The translations under genes were made by a program, and so were the position numbers. DNA of 64,000 nt, taken from positions 1-64,000 of the forward strand of contig CAIZRG010000046.1 of the NCBI GenBank assembly GCA_903935335.1, read 5' to 3'. Numbering within the stretch: position 1 is the first letter of the stretch; each line of letters opens with the position of its first letter. Below, one piece after another: positions 10,075-20,127 of the stretch. Below the pieces are notes generated by a model. That model searched no databases. It was not told the origin of the DNA and saw only the letters and a list, made by a program, of their open reading frames with translations. The stretch is from Oligoflexia bacterium. GTDB taxonomy: Bacteria > Bdellovibrionota > UBA1018.

Positions 10075-11491
10075 AGCTATGCCAAGTTCGACAGGTGGTG
10101 AGCAGTATGTTGCAGATATCTGGGTCACCGGTGGGAAAACTCTGGCCGATGTGAACGATGACATTGCTGCTCCCATTGAAAGGTTTCCTACAAAAAAGTG
10201 GTGGGTTTGTTTTATAACAGCCATTCTAGTTTTTAGTTTAGGGGCTGCTCTTTCCACAGATATGTTTACGAGTGGTTTAGGAGTTTTGGGGCTCAATCAG
10301 CCCAATGGCTGGGGTGTTTTTATTGTTAACTTTGTGTTTTGGGTGGGGATTGGCCATGCAGGCACTCTGATCTCAGCTATTTTATTCTTATTTCGCCAAA
10401 AATGGAGAACCGCGATCAATCGATCAGCAGAAGCGATGACTATTTTTGCTGTGACGACTGCTTTGATTTTTCCGGTCATTCATACGGGAAGGCCTTGGTA
10501 TGCTGCTTTTTGGCTTCTTCCTTATCCCAATCAAAGGCATCTTTGGGTTAATTTTCGTTCTCCTTTGCTTTGGGACGTGTTTGCTGTAGGCACTTATTTT
10601 ACAATTTCTCTGGTGTTTTGGTTTGTGGGTTTGGTTCCTGATTTAGCCTCCATCCGAGATCGAGCAAAAAACCCAATTCGAAAATTCATTTACACAGTTT
10701 TATCTTTGGGTTGGAGAGGATCAAACAAGAGTTGGAGTCATTACGAAATTGCCTATATGCTCTTGGCGGGTCTTTCAACGCCTTTGGTGCTTTCCGTCCA
10801 TAGTGTGGTGTCGTTTGATTTTGCAGTATCGAATCTTCCGGGGTGGCATACAACGATTTTTCCTCCCTATTTTGTAGCTGGAGCTGTTTTTTCTGGTTTT
10901 GCGATGGTGGTGACTCTTTTAGTCATTGCCCGAGAAATGTTTAATCTAAAAAACTATATTACTTTAAATCATCTTGAAAAGATGAACAAAATTATCATGG
11001 CTACTGGCATGATGGTTGGTTATGCCTACTCCTGTGAATTCTTTATCGCATGGTATAGCGGAAGTTCTTTTGAACGTTTTGCCTTTATCAATCGGGCTTT
11101 TGGACCTTATTGGTGGGCTTATTGGATTATGGCCACTTGCAATGTGATGATCCCGCAGGTGTTTTGGTTTAAGAAATGTCGAACCAGTATTCCAATTATG
11201 TTTGTTATATCTTTGTTTGTGAATATTGGGATGTGGTTTGAAAGGTTTGTCATTGTGGTCACTTCGCTGCATCGTGATTTTTTACCATCCAATTGGCGGT
11301 ATTATGTTCCTACTTTTTATGATTGGGGTATTACATTAGGGAGCTTCGGTTGGTTTTTTATTTGGTTCTTGATTTTTTGCCGAGTTTTACCAGCGATCGC
11401 TATGGCAGAAGTTAAGGGTGTCATGGCAGTAGAGGGTGGCACTTCCCACTCTCCAGATCAAAATAAATCGGAGGTGCCAGCTCATGTCTAA
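10067..11491 (+). CDS. actC: Alternative Complex III subunit ActC, NrfD-like membrane protein
   Basis: 474-residue polytopic membrane protein of the NrfD/PsrC type, with about ten hydrophobic segments from residue 45 on. ActC is the quinol-binding integral subunit beneath ActB and a candidate proton path (family knowledge). The GTG at 10067 is preferred because AAGGTGAGG sits about seven bases upstream; an ATG at 10079 would trim four residues. The eight-base overlap with actB suggests translational coupling. C-terminal residues are hydrophilic and cytoplasmic. Confidence 0.94.
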   Translation: MIKAMPSSTGGEQYVADIWVTGGKTLADVNDDIAAPIERFPTKKWWVCFITAILVFSLGAALSTDMFTSGLGVLGLNQPNGWGVFIVNFVFWVGIGHAGTLISAILFLFRQKWRTAINRSAEAMTIFAVTTALIFPVIHTGRPWYAAFWLLPYPNQRHLWVNFRSPLLWDVFAVGTYFTISLVFWFVGLVPDLASIRDRAKNPIRKFIYTVLSLGWRGSNKSWSHYEIAYMLLAGLSTPLVLSVHSVVSFDFAVSNLPGWHTTIFPPYFVAGAVFSGFAMVVTLLVIAREMFNLKNYITLNHLEKMNKIIMATGMMVGYAYSCEFFIAWYSGSSFERFAFINRAFGPYWWAYWIMATCNVMIPQVFWFKKCRTSIPIMFVISLFVNIGMWFERFVIVVTSLHRDFLPSNWRYYVPTFYDWGITLGSFGWFFIWFLIFCRVLPAIAMAEVKGVMAVEGGTSHSPDQNKSEVPAHV

Positions 11492-12068
11492 GCAGAATCT
11501 TGCTGGTGTAATGGGAATTTATGAGAATCCTCATATTTTAGTGGAGGCTATGGACCAGGTGAGGAAAGCCAATTATCGATATTTTGATGCCTATACGCCG
11601 TATCCAGTTCATGGGCTAGATGCCGCTCAAGGTTTAAAGCGGTCTCCCTTGCCTTTTATCACTTTTTCTGCTGGTTTAACGGGGTGTATTCTTGGGTTTT
11701 ATCTTCAATATTGGACTTCAGTGATTGATTGGCCGCTCATTGTGGGAGGAAAGCCAATGAATTCCTGGCCTGCGTTTGTACCAGTGATGTTTGAGTGCAC
11801 CATTTTGTTTGCGGGTTTAGCAACTGTGGTGGGGATGTTTTTGCTCAATCGATTACCCAATCAACATCGGAAGGCTTTTGATCCGAGATTGACGAATGAT
11901 CAGTTTGCACTTGTGATTGAAGCTTCTCCAGGAGTGGATGAAGTGCCTTCTTCTGCTCAGAAGCAGTCTAAGACTTATAAGCCTTTTCTGGAGTCTGAAG
12001 TTCAGGAATTTTTGAGAAGGACTGGGGCTAAAGAGGTAAAAAGTGTTTACACTGAGGAATGGTTTTAA
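11484..12068 (+). CDS. actD: Alternative Complex III subunit ActD (DUF3341)
   Basis: 194 residues with two membrane helices (about 62-84 and 97-120) and a soluble N-terminal part containing [12 protein letters not shown], typical of ActD/DUF3341. It is a structural membrane subunit of the complex. The start is set by GGAGG nine bases before ATG 11484, which overlaps the actC stop by eight bases; the frame stays open further upstream inside actC, but that part is not credible protein. Its stop lies two bases before the preferred actE start. Confidence 0.93.
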   Translation: MSKQNLAGVMGIYENPHILVEAMDQVRKANYRYFDAYTPYPVHGLDAAQGLKRSPLPFITFSAGLTGCILGFYLQYWTSVIDWPLIVGGKPMNSWPAFVPVMFECTILFAGLATVVGMFLLNRLPNQHRKAFDPRLTNDQFALVIEASPGVDEVPSSAQKQSKTYKPFLESEVQEFLRRTGAKEVKSVYTEEWF

Positions 12069-12070
12069 TC

Positions 12071-12655
12071 ATGCATGAGAGATCTGATTTTCTAAGAACC
12101 GTTGCACGAGAGATTTTGGTTTTATTTTTAGTCTTATCTGGGTTGAGTTTAAGCCTGATCGGTTGTCGACACTCTGAACCGAGTTTTACTTATATGCCGG
12201 ATATGGTTTATAGCCCTGCACTCAAAGCTCAACAAGAAGGAGCCATTCGGGTTCCAGTACCTGGGACTGTTCCAAGAGATTTTGAACCTTATCCTTATTC
12301 GAATGACCCAGAGGCTGCTGGAAGTTTCCTAAAAAATCCTTTGACTCCAACTCATCCGGTCTTGGTCCGTGGGGAGCATATTTATAAAAATTACTGTATT
12401 GTTTGTCATGGCCCAGCAGGGAAGGGGGATGGTTCTATTGTTCCCAGGTTTCCTAGGCCTCCTTCTTTAGAATCAAAAAAAGTCAGGGATTGGTCTGATG
12501 GTAGAATGTATCATACGATCATGATGGGGCAAAACTTGATGCCCAGTTATGCTTCTCAAATTGCTCCGGCTGATCGATGGGCTGTGGTTTATTATGTCAG
12601 AGCTTTGCAACGTTCAGAGCATCCGTTGCCTGAAGATTTAAAAAAAGCTGACTAG
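12071..12655 (+). CDS. actE: Alternative Complex III subunit ActE, monohaem cytochrome c lipoprotein
   Basis: 194 residues. A hydrophobic leader ends in a lipobox (LSLIGC, Cys 32), so it should be a lipid-anchored periplasmic protein. One haem site is present (CIVCHGPAGKGDG), with a candidate Met ligand in NLMPSY. ActE is the electron exit or secondary cytochrome of the complex. GAGGA lies 12 bases before ATG 12071; an ATG at 12059 directly abuts that site and is less likely. The gene fits between actD and actF with very short spacers. Confidence 0.92.
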   Translation: MHERSDFLRTVAREILVLFLVLSGLSLSLIGCRHSEPSFTYMPDMVYSPALKAQQEGAIRVPVPGTVPRDFEPYPYSNDPEAAGSFLKNPLTPTHPVLVRGEHIYKNYCIVCHGPAGKGDGSIVPRFPRPPSLESKKVRDWSDGRMYHTIMMGQNLMPSYASQIAPADRWAVVYYVRALQRSEHPLPEDLKKAD

Positions 12656-12670
12656 GAGTCAAAGGGATTT

Positions 12671-13870
12671 ATGACACATTCATCTACTTCAATGATTAAG
12701 AATCCAGGGCATTTTTCAATTTCGGATAGACTTAGAAACGCTTTAGTTGTGTTTGCAATGATTGGTGTTGCAACTTTTTTAGCGGGTTTAAGAGTGGACC
12801 CCGATCGAATCTGGGCTAGCTTTCTGCTGAATCATTTTTATTTTATGTCTTTAGGTCTGGGGGGTATTTTCTTTGCTTCCATTCAATGGGTGACGGGAGC
12901 GATGTGGAGTGCTCCCGTTCGACGTTTGAGTGAAGCTCTTTCAGCTTATTTGCCAGTGGTTGCAGTGAGTTTTGCTATCCTTTGTTTTGGAATTCCTCAT
13001 CTTTATCTTTGGAGTCATCCTCAGCATGTACAAGGAGACCTCGTACTTCAAGGTAAGTCAGGTTATCTGAGTTCTGGATTTTTTATGGTGAGAAATTTTT
13101 TAGCGATTGCGATTTGGCTCTTTTTAACTCATAAAATGGTTAGAAATTCAATCGCTCAGGATCAAGATGGAAATTATAAGTGGACCGCTAAGAATCGAGT
13201 TTTAGCCCCCGGATTTTTGATTCTTTTTGGGGTGACTTTTACAATGGCTAGCTTTGATCAACTGATGTCTTTAGATCCCCATTGGTTTAGCACGATGTTT
13301 GGTATTTATTGTTTTTCAGGGCTTTTTTATTCCACCTTGGCTGCGATTTGTTTACTTACTGTGTATTTAAAATCTCGTGGAAAGTTAGATGGGATTATTA
13401 ATGAAAATCACTTTCATGACCTGGGTAAGTTCATGTTTGCATTCACAGTCTTTTGGGCTTACATTGCGTTCTCTCAATTTATGCTGATCTGGTATGCAAA
13501 TTTACCAGAAGAGACAGGATATTTTTTGCATCGCTTCCATGGAAATTGGAAGGGTGTTTCTCTCTTTCTCTTAGCTGGAAAATTTCTTCTGCCTTTCTTT
13601 ATATTGCTTCCTAGGGAAGCTAAACGGTGTCCAACACTGCTGGCTTGGGTTGGAGTTTTTATGCTGATAGCGCAGTGGGTTGATGTGCTTTGGATGATTC
13701 AGCCTGAGTTTTTTGCTGAGGGTCCTCGAGTGGGTTGGCAAGAGCTCGGGGTGGCTTTGGGCTTTTTAGGTGTATTTGGCTTAGCGGTGTTTCGTTTTTT
13801 AGCTAAAAACAATATTGTTGCAATCGGAGACCCAAGATTAAGTGAATCTGTTTTTCATCATCACCAATAA
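12671..13870 (+). CDS. actF: Alternative Complex III subunit ActF, NrfD-like membrane protein
   Basis: 399-residue polytopic membrane protein with about ten hydrophobic segments, an ActC-like NrfD-type fold. It completes the membrane core of the complex. The start ATG lies downstream of AGGAGTCAAAGGG. The C-terminus ends His-rich (FHHHQ). It is the last gene of the act set; the next gene, ctaB, is convergent and only 18 bases away, so the operon ends here with no strong hairpin visible. Confidence 0.93.
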   Translation: MTHSSTSMIKNPGHFSISDRLRNALVVFAMIGVATFLAGLRVDPDRIWASFLLNHFYFMSLGLGGIFFASIQWVTGAMWSAPVRRLSEALSAYLPVVAVSFAILCFGIPHLYLWSHPQHVQGDLVLQGKSGYLSSGFFMVRNFLAIAIWLFLTHKMVRNSIAQDQDGNYKWTAKNRVLAPGFLILFGVTFTMASFDQLMSLDPHWFSTMFGIYCFSGLFYSTLAAICLLTVYLKSRGKLDGIINENHFHDLGKFMFAFTVFWAYIAFSQFMLIWYANLPEETGYFLHRFHGNWKGVSLFLLAGKFLLPFFILLPREAKRCPTLLAWVGVFMLIAQWVDVLWMIQPEFFAEGPRVGWQELGVALGFLGVFGLAVFRFLAKNNIVAIGDPRLSESVFHHHQ

Positions 13871-13888
13871 TCAAGTCCTCAAGTGCTA

Positions 13889-14779
13889 TCAATAAATAGG
13901 TAGGTAAATTGTCCAAAGATCAATGCTAGCAGCTGCAAGAAAAACAATCAGACTGAGATTGATCCAAAGAAAAAAATGAAGCCATCTTTTGCTTTCAGGG
14001 TCTTGGATAAATTTGCGAAGCTCGTGGATGACTTTGAGACTCATGATTAAAGTAGAAAAAAAGTAGATCCATCCAACGGGAAGAAATAAAGGCGCAATAA
14101 AAGCAAGACCCAGGTAAGCTAAGCACCAAATCACGATGTGTTGTAAGGTAACTCCTAAACCATGAGTGACTGGAAGTGTAGGAAATCCTCCTTTTGCATA
14201 ATCCTTTTCATACTTCAGAGCGAGTGACCAGAAATGGGGCATTTGCCAAAAAAAGAGAAGAAAAAAAAGATAAAACCCAGCCGGATGCAGGAGCTGTCCA
14301 GTGGATGATGTATGTCCCATTAAGATGGGTAAGGCTCCTGGGATTGCCCCTGGGACTGCGGCATAAGACCAATTTTTCTTCCACCAGAGAGTGTAAAGTC
14401 CATTGTAGCAAAGTACAGCAATTAATCCGAGAATCAATAAGCTGACATTCAAAAATAGCAGAAGAGCTAGACCTAGAAAAAGCATGACGAGGATGAAGAC
14501 TAAGGCCTCCTGAGGATGAATCCGGCCAGAAGGGAGGGGTCTCTGAGAGGTCCGAGCCATTTGAGAATCAATTTTTCGTTCTTGCAGTTGATTGAGGGCA
14601 GAAGACCCTGAGGCTAAACAAAGGACTCCAAGCAAAGTGAGGAGCATGGAGCTCCACTGAAGTGGAATCTCAGTGGGTTGTCCAATTAAATAGCCTGCGA
14701 GAACACTGATTAAAACAAGAACAACAATTCCTGACTTAGAAAGTTCTTTGAAAATCTGTAATTTTTCTTTATAATTCAT
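13889..14779 (-). CDS. ctaB: Protohaem IX farnesyltransferase (haem O synthase)
   Basis: 296 residues, UbiA-type prenyltransferase with about eight to nine membrane helices. The two Asp-rich active-site regions are visible: NQLQERKIDSQMARTSQRPL and YEKDYAKGGFPTLPV. It converts haem B to haem O, a precursor of the haem A needed by the oxidase encoded alongside. It is oddly placed on the opposite strand between actF and the SCO gene, so it must have its own promoter, in the short gap shared with the divergent SCO gene. Confidence 0.95.
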   Translation of the reverse strand: MNYKEKLQIFKELSKSGIVVLVLISVLAGYLIGQPTEIPLQWSSMLLTLLGVLCLASGSSALNQLQERKIDSQMARTSQRPLPSGRIHPQEALVFILVMLFLGLALLLFLNVSLLILGLIAVLCYNGLYTLWWKKNWSYAAVPGAIPGALPILMGHTSSTGQLLHPAGFYLFFLLFFWQMPHFWSLALKYEKDYAKGGFPTLPVTHGLGVTLQHIVIWCLAYLGLAFIAPLFLPVGWIYFFSTLIMSLKVIHELRKFIQDPESKRWLHFFLWINLSLIVFLAAASIDLWTIYLPIY

Positions 14780-14809
14780 TCTTAATACTTCATTGAGGTG
14801 TTCAGCGAG

Positions 14810-15664
14810 ATGCGTTTTTTAAAGCCTATCATCCGAGTGGTTCCAGTGCTAGGTGGGATAGCCCTTTTTTTAGGATTGTTTCAAGTCGTGTTTTTGCGGC
14901 ATGAATCGCTAAAAATGGAAATCAAGCCCAATGCTCAAGAGATTGGAATTACGGAGCACTTAGGTGAAACCCTCTCAGTATCAGAGTATGAGTTCAAAAA
15001 TGAAGACGATAAGACGGTTCGATTAGGAGATTATTTCAATTACGGGCGGCCTGTTCTTTTGACATTTGTTTATTATGAATGCCCCAATCTTTGTAATTTT
15101 ATGCTTAATGGATTAGTTAATTCTTTGAAAAATCTAGATCCAAAAAATTTGGAATGGACTCCGGGTAAAAATTTTGAAATTGTTACGATCAGTATCCATC
15201 CTCAGGAAAAACCAGATTTAGCGAGACGAAAGAAGCAATCTTATCTCAATGCTTATGGTCGGTTAGAGGCAGCCAAAGGCTGGCATTTTTTAACAGGAGA
15301 AGAATCTCAGATTCGAAAACTTGCTTTAAAGGTTGGTTTTGGGTATCAGTATGACCCAAATGAGAAACAATACGCTCATAGTGCAGCGATTTTTGTAATG
15401 ACTTCTGAAGGTAAGATTTCGCGTTATCTTTATGGGATTGAGTATCCGAGTCAGGATTTGAAGTTAGCTTTGTTGGAAGCATCGAGTGGAAAAATTGGCT
15501 CTGTAGTGGATCGCATGCTTTTATTTTGCTATCGATATAATCCGCAGACCAGGAAGTACTCTGTGTATTTGACGAGATTGATGCAGACCAGTTGTATTGC
15601 TTGTGTCCTCGTTTTTGGGGGGTATTTAATGGTTTTCTGGCGCAGACAAAGAAAAGGAGCCTAA
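14810..15664 (+). CDS. SCO1/SenC/PrrC copper chaperone for cytochrome oxidase
   Basis: 284 residues with an N-terminal membrane anchor and thioredoxin-like SCO fold. The copper site CxxxC (ECPNLC, Cys 91 and 95) and distal His 190 (YAHSAA) are present, so it should load CuA of CtaC in the periplasm. An additional C-terminal hydrophobic segment (IACVLVFGGYLMVFW) gives a second membrane pass, an addition to the simplest SCO layout. ATG 14810 is chosen because TGAGG lies 11 bases upstream; a GTG at 14798 is possible. ctaC starts five bases after its stop. Confidence 0.92.
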   Translation: MRFLKPIIRVVPVLGGIALFLGLFQVVFLRHESLKMEIKPNAQEIGITEHLGETLSVSEYEFKNEDDKTVRLGDYFNYGRPVLLTFVYYECPNLCNFMLNGLVNSLKNLDPKNLEWTPGKNFEIVTISIHPQEKPDLARRKKQSYLNAYGRLEAAKGWHFLTGEESQIRKLALKVGFGYQYDPNEKQYAHSAAIFVMTSEGKISRYLYGIEYPSQDLKLALLEASSGKIGSVVDRMLLFCYRYNPQTRKYSVYLTRLMQTSCIACVLVFGGYLMVFWRRQRKGA

Positions 15665-15669
15665 TTCGA

Positions 15670-16683
15670 ATGATTCAGCAGGCTTTTGCAGGCAGTGTCC
15701 CTCTTCAAGGAACAGAGGTTGCTGTTCGTTGGGATAGTTTGTACAATTTTTTGGTAGGTCTCAGTATTTTCTTTTTTGTTCTCGTAGTGGGATCCATTTT
15801 GTATTTTATTGTGTCCTACAAGCACGATTCTAAAAAGAAGACCCAGTACATTACAGGCAGCCATTTATTGGAAGCAGTTTGGATTGCGGTTCCTACTCTT
15901 TTACTTATGGTGATCTTTGTTTGGGGTTATTCGGTTTATCATGCTATGACCCAAGCTCCTTCGGATGCATATGAAATCCGAGTGATTGGGAAGCAATGGT
16001 TGTGGACGTTTCAGTACGACAATGGCAGGACAACAGTCGGAGAGGTATTTGTGCCAGTGAACCGACCCGTCAAGCTGGTGATGACTTCTGAGGATGTGCT
16101 GCATGGATTTTTCATCCCCACTTTTAGAATCAAGCAAGATGTTGTACCTGGAATGTATAGCAGCATTTGGTTTACAGCCACGGTTCCCGGTAAGCATCAA
16201 GCTTACTGTACAGAGTACTGTGGGACATCTCATTCAGCAATGTTAGCCAAGGTGGTTGTTTTAGAGGATCATCAGTGGAAGGCTTGGAATCAGAACAAAG
16301 AGATTGGGCCAATCCCAGAGGCAGGTCAGCCATTACCGAGTAAAACGCAAGTTGCAGGGACTTTGGGTAAGAAGCCTCTGATCCAAAACATTTCTTTGGT
16401 CGAGCAAGGAAGACAGGTGTATCAGTCTAAGGGTTGCGTGGCTTGTCATTCAACGGATGGAACGAATAAAGTAGGTCCTACTCATAAGGGACTTTTTGGG
16501 ACTCAGGTGGAGCTTGCGAATGGAAAATTTGTTCTAGCTGATGAGAACTATATTCGAAACCATATTGAATATCCTCAAGCCAATACAGTGAAGGGTTATA
16601 ATCCAGTGATGCCAACATTCAAAGGGCTTTTAACTGAATCTGAAATGAATGCACTCATCGCTTATATGAAAAGTTTGAAGTAA
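15670..16683 (+). CDS. ctaC: Cytochrome c oxidase subunit II with fused cytochrome c (caa3 type)
   Basis: 337 residues: two N-terminal membrane helices, a cupredoxin domain and a C-terminal cytochrome c. CuA ligands H145, C180, C184, H188 and M191 are all present ([11 protein letters not shown]). The haem site is CVACH at 256-260, which makes this a caa3-type oxidase. No lipobox is seen. AAGGAG lies 11 bases before ATG 15670; the open frame extends back into the SCO gene but that is not used. It receives electrons from the act complex or a soluble cytochrome. Confidence 0.96.
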   Translation: MIQQAFAGSVPLQGTEVAVRWDSLYNFLVGLSIFFFVLVVGSILYFIVSYKHDSKKKTQYITGSHLLEAVWIAVPTLLLMVIFVWGYSVYHAMTQAPSDAYEIRVIGKQWLWTFQYDNGRTTVGEVFVPVNRPVKLVMTSEDVLHGFFIPTFRIKQDVVPGMYSSIWFTATVPGKHQAYCTEYCGTSHSAMLAKVVVLEDHQWKAWNQNKEIGPIPEAGQPLPSKTQVAGTLGKKPLIQNISLVEQGRQVYQSKGCVACHSTDGTNKVGPTHKGLFGTQVELANGKFVLADENYIRNHIEYPQANTVKGYNPVMPTFKGLLTESEMNALIAYMKSLK

Positions 16684-16711
16684 TCACAGGAGTTTTAAGG
16701 AGAGTCAGGCT

Positions 16712-18346
16712 ATGTCAAATAACTCTGCAGTTGTTCAGGGTGAAGATCATTATCTCAATCACTCTCGGGGCTTGATGTCCTGGCTAGGGACATTGGATCA
16801 TAAGCGAATTGGTTTGATGTACTTGTTCTCTGTATTGCTTTTTTTCTTAATGGGCGGGGTGTTTGCTCTGTTGATTCGTTTGGAGCTTTTTAAGTGGGGT
16901 GGTCATAATTTAGTGGATGCTAACACTTATAATAAATTTTTTACGTACCATGGAGCCATTATGGTTTTTCTGGTCGTCATTCCTGCGATCCCTGCTGCTT
17001 TAGGTAATTTTATATTGCCGATCATGTTGGGAGCTAAGGATGTAGCTTTTCCTAGGCTCAATCTTGCTTCTTATTATATTTTTATGACGGGGGCTTTGTT
17101 TGCAGTTCTAGCACTGTTTCTTCGAGGAGCCGATACAGGGTGGACTTTCTACACTCCTTATTCAATTCGAACAAATACGACGGTTTTACTCGTTCTTTTT
17201 GGAGCTTTTATTGCGGGATTTTCTTCGATTTTGACTGGACTTAACTTCATTGTGACGATCCATAAGCTTCGAGCTCCTGGCTTGACCTGGATGAGATTGC
17301 CACTTTTTTGTTGGGCTCTTTATGCAACCAGTATTATTCAAGTTTTAGCAACTCCTGTTTTAGCGATTACTTTGGTCCTGCTTTGTATGGAGCGTATTCT
17401 TCAAATTGGGATCTTTGATCCAAAGCTAGGGGGGGATCCCATTTTATTCCAACATTTTTTCTGGTTTTATTCTCATCCGGCTGTTTACATTATGATTCTC
17501 CCTGCGATGGGAATTATTTCAGAAATTATTCCAGTTTTTTCGAGAAAGCCAATCTTTGGGTACAAAGCAATTGCCTACTCTTCTTTTGGAATTGCTCTGA
17601 TTGCTTTTATTGTGTGGGGCCATCATATGTTTGTGAGTGGTCAATCTGAGCTTGCAAACTTTGTTTTTTCTTTGTTGACTATGTTTGTTGCAGTGCCAAC
17701 CGGAGTTAAAGTTTTTAGCTGGGTTGGAACTATGTATCGAGGCTCGATTCATTTTAACGCGCCAATGCTTTATGCTTTTGGTTTTCTGGAGTTGTTTACC
17801 ATGGGTGGGCTAACGGGAGTGTTTTTAGCAACCTTAGCGATCGATGTTCATCTGACAAACACTTATTTTGTGGTGGCTCATTTTCATTATGTAATGGTTG
17901 GAGGAACCTTGATGGGATTACTGGCTGGACTTCATTATTGGTTTCCCAAGATGTTTGGGCGAATGTACTCTGAGACTGCAGCAAAAATAGGGTTTTGGTT
18001 GATTGTGATTGGCTTTAACGTGACGTTTTTCCCTCAGTTTATTTTAGGGGCGCAGGGGATGCCTCGGAGGTATTGGAGCTATTTGCCTGAGTTTACATTT
18101 CTGAACCGGATTTCTACGTTAGGGAGTGGGTTGATTGGGGTGGGTTTCATTTACACGGCTTATTATTTTTACCGAGGAATGAGATCAGGAGCAAAGGCAG
18201 ATGCTAATCCTTGGAATGCTCAAACATTGGAATGGAAGACGAGTTCTCCCCCTCCCCATGAAAATTTTCATGAGACTCCGGTAGTGACTCAGTGGCCCTA
18301 TGAGTACTTGCCAGAAGATACGAGTATGCCTGCCAATCTGAGGTGA
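16712..18346 (+). CDS. ctaD: Cytochrome c oxidase subunit I, A2-type
   Basis: 544 residues with 12 expected membrane helices. The haem a ligand region YHGAIMVF and the CuB/cross-link region [14 protein letters not shown] (W251, Y253, S254, H255) are clear. The usual GHPEV motif with its proton-channel Glu is YSHPAV, the hallmark of the A2 subfamily of haem-copper oxidases, as in Rhodothermus caa3 (family knowledge). AAGGAGAG precedes the start. It reduces O2 and pumps protons. Confidence 0.97.
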   Translation: MSNNSAVVQGEDHYLNHSRGLMSWLGTLDHKRIGLMYLFSVLLFFLMGGVFALLIRLELFKWGGHNLVDANTYNKFFTYHGAIMVFLVVIPAIPAALGNFILPIMLGAKDVAFPRLNLASYYIFMTGALFAVLALFLRGADTGWTFYTPYSIRTNTTVLLVLFGAFIAGFSSILTGLNFIVTIHKLRAPGLTWMRLPLFCWALYATSIIQVLATPVLAITLVLLCMERILQIGIFDPKLGGDPILFQHFFWFYSHPAVYIMILPAMGIISEIIPVFSRKPIFGYKAIAYSSFGIALIAFIVWGHHMFVSGQSELANFVFSLLTMFVAVPTGVKVFSWVGTMYRGSIHFNAPMLYAFGFLELFTMGGLTGVFLATLAIDVHLTNTYFVVAHFHYVMVGGTLMGLLAGLHYWFPKMFGRMYSETAAKIGFWLIVIGFNVTFFPQFILGAQGMPRRYWSYLPEFTFLNRISTLGSGLIGVGFIYTAYYFYRGMRSGAKADANPWNAQTLEWKTSSPPPHENFHETPVVTQWPYEYLPEDTSMPANLR

Positions 18347-18369
18347 AGCCAAGCTTAAAGGAGCAATTC

Positions 18370-19017
18370 ATGTTGCAAGAAGAAACTGTTATTCATCATC
18401 ATGCCCATCACTTTACAAGTGCTAATCACGAGTTCGAGGCTGCCAAGCAAGGGATGTGGATCTTCTTGGTAACAGAGGTTTTGATGTTTGGAGGACTTTT
18501 TGTTGCCTATGGACTTTTTCGAGGGCTTTACCCTGAGATGTTTCATGAGGCCCATCAACACCTAGCGGTCCACATGGGAGCCCTCAATACAGTGGTCTTG
18601 ATTACGAGTAGTCTGACCATGGCTCTTTCAGTCAGTTCGGCTCAGAAAGGCCATAAGGTGTCTTCAGTGAGATACCTCGTATTGACCTTGATCTTGGCGT
18701 GTTGTTTTTTGGGGGTCAAATATTTTGAGTATTCTCATAAATTCCACGATGGACTTTTACCAGGTGGTTTTTTTACGAATACGGAGATCAAGAGTCCTAA
18801 GGCTTCCTTGTTTTTTTCTTTGTACTTCATGATGACTGGACTGCATGGAATTCATGTTTTAATTGGGATGGGAGTGATTTCTTGGATTTTGCGCCGGACT
18901 CTTCGGGGTGAATTTGGTCCAAGTTATTATACACCCATTGAATTGGTTGGACTTTACTGGCATTTTGTCGATTTGGTTTGGATTTATCTCTTTCCGCTTC
19001 TCTACCTGGTAGGTTAA
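18370..19017 (+). CDS. ctaE: Cytochrome c oxidase subunit III
   Basis: 215 residues with five to six membrane helices; the family signature GMWIFLVTEVLMFGGLF is near residue 30 and WHFVDLVWIYLFPLLYL closes the protein. The N-terminus is His-rich (HHHAHH). The start is fixed by AAAGGAG six bases before ATG 18370; an overlapping GTG at 18343 is unlikely. Subunit III stabilises subunit I. The next gene starts three bases after the stop. Confidence 0.96.
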   Translation: MLQEETVIHHHAHHFTSANHEFEAAKQGMWIFLVTEVLMFGGLFVAYGLFRGLYPEMFHEAHQHLAVHMGALNTVVLITSSLTMALSVSSAQKGHKVSSVRYLVLTLILACCFLGVKYFEYSHKFHDGLLPGGFFTNTEIKSPKASLFFSLYFMMTGLHGIHVLIGMGVISWILRRTLRGEFGPSYYTPIELVGLYWHFVDLVWIYLFPLLYLVG

Positions 19018-19020
19018 TTT

Positions 19021-20127
19021 ATGGGATCAACGAGTCAAAAACATCATCATATTCTGCCAACAAAAACTGCTTTAACCATTGGAGCTTTGCTTCTGGTTTT
19101 GACAGCGATTACGGTTTGGATTGCCCATATAGATTTAGGGCCATTTAATTTTGTGATTGCAACAGCTGTAGCTACTTTGAAAGCTTCTTTGGTGGCTCTT
19201 TACTTTATGAATTTAAAATACGAGTCATCAGAAAATAGGATGATTTTTATTACTTCTTTTTTATTCTTAGCGATTTTCATTGTTTTGACTGCGACTGATC
19301 TTTTCTTTCGGCAAGAGGTTTCAGTTCATGGGACTTTCATTGCAGAGGGTTCATCCCAGTCAAAGCTCAAAAAGCCATGGGTCTCAACACCGGAGTTGGT
19401 GGCTCATGGGAAGGAAATTTATGCGATTCAGTGTGTTGCTTGTCATGGCCTAGAGGGAAAAGGCAATGGTCCAGCAGCGGCAGCTCTGAATCCTGCTCCA
19501 AGAAATTTTGAGGCTGTGGATGGATGGAAGAACGGACGCAAGCCTACAATGGTTTTTAAAACTTTGAAAGAAGGCTTACCTCCTTCTTCCATGGCTTCTT
19601 ATGCAACGCTACCTGCAGATGATCGGTGGGCTTTAACTCATTATGTCTTATCCCTACATCCACAAGTGGAAGTAGATTCACCTGCAGATTTTGCTCGGGT
19701 AGGAATTGATCCCAACCAGGAGAGTGTTCAAGAGAAAGAAGATCCTAAGATCTCTATTGAGCTTGCAATGTCGCAACTTGCTCATGCGGAGTCAGGGATG
19801 GAGCGAGGTGCTCATCTGTATCATTCTCGTTTCGAACAGGTTCAAGAGGGGCCATTCATAGGGAAATATCTTTATCAAAAGCACTGCTTGGAGTGCCATG
19901 GGGATCATGGCAAAGGGGGGATTAAGGTGAGTGTTCTGGGTGTCTATCCAGTTGCTTTTGTTGCTACTCATCCTCTCAATCAGCAGAGTCCATCTATGAA
20001 TTCACAAGAAGTTTTTAATCAAGCAGTCATTCGTGGTATTCCTGGAAACCTGATGCCAGGGTATGGCAATCTGAGTTCTTCTGAGTTAAAGGGGCTTTAC
20101 CAGTATTTGAAAGCTGAGAACGAGTAA
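19021..20127 (+). CDS. ctaF: Cytochrome oxidase subunit IV (CtaF) fused to two cytochrome c domains
   Basis: 368 residues. Residues 1-100 are a standard small subunit IV with three membrane helices (ALTIGALLLVLTAITVWIAH onward, and KASLVALYFMNLKYESS). The periplasmic remainder carries two separate haem domains, CVACHGLEGKGNG near residue 139 and CLECHGDHGKGG near 290. Subunit IV proteins are normally about 100 residues with no haem, so this is a fusion of an oxidase subunit with a dihaem cytochrome. With the haem in CtaC it gives the oxidase three covalent haems. Its last 101 bases overlap the convergent PAP2 gene. Confidence 0.93.
   Translation: MGSTSQKHHHILPTKTALTIGALLLVLTAITVWIAHIDLGPFNFVIATAVATLKASLVALYFMNLKYESSENRMIFITSFLFLAIFIVLTATDLFFRQEVSVHGTFIAEGSSQSKLKKPWVSTPELVAHGKEIYAIQCVACHGLEGKGNGPAAAALNPAPRNFEAVDGWKNGRKPTMVFKTLKEGLPPSSMASYATLPADDRWALTHYVLSLHPQVEVDSPADFARVGIDPNQESVQEKEDPKISIELAMSQLAHAESGMERGAHLYHSRFEQVQEGPFIGKYLYQKHCLECHGDHGKGGIKVSVLGVYPVAFVATHPLNQQSPSMNSQEVFNQAVIRGIPGNLMPGYGNLSSSELKGLYQYLKAENE

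Noticed and set aside
18343-18369. GTG start of ctaE overlapping the ctaD stop
   Set aside because: The ATG at 18370 has a strong AAAGGAG at ideal distance and yields the normal N-terminus.
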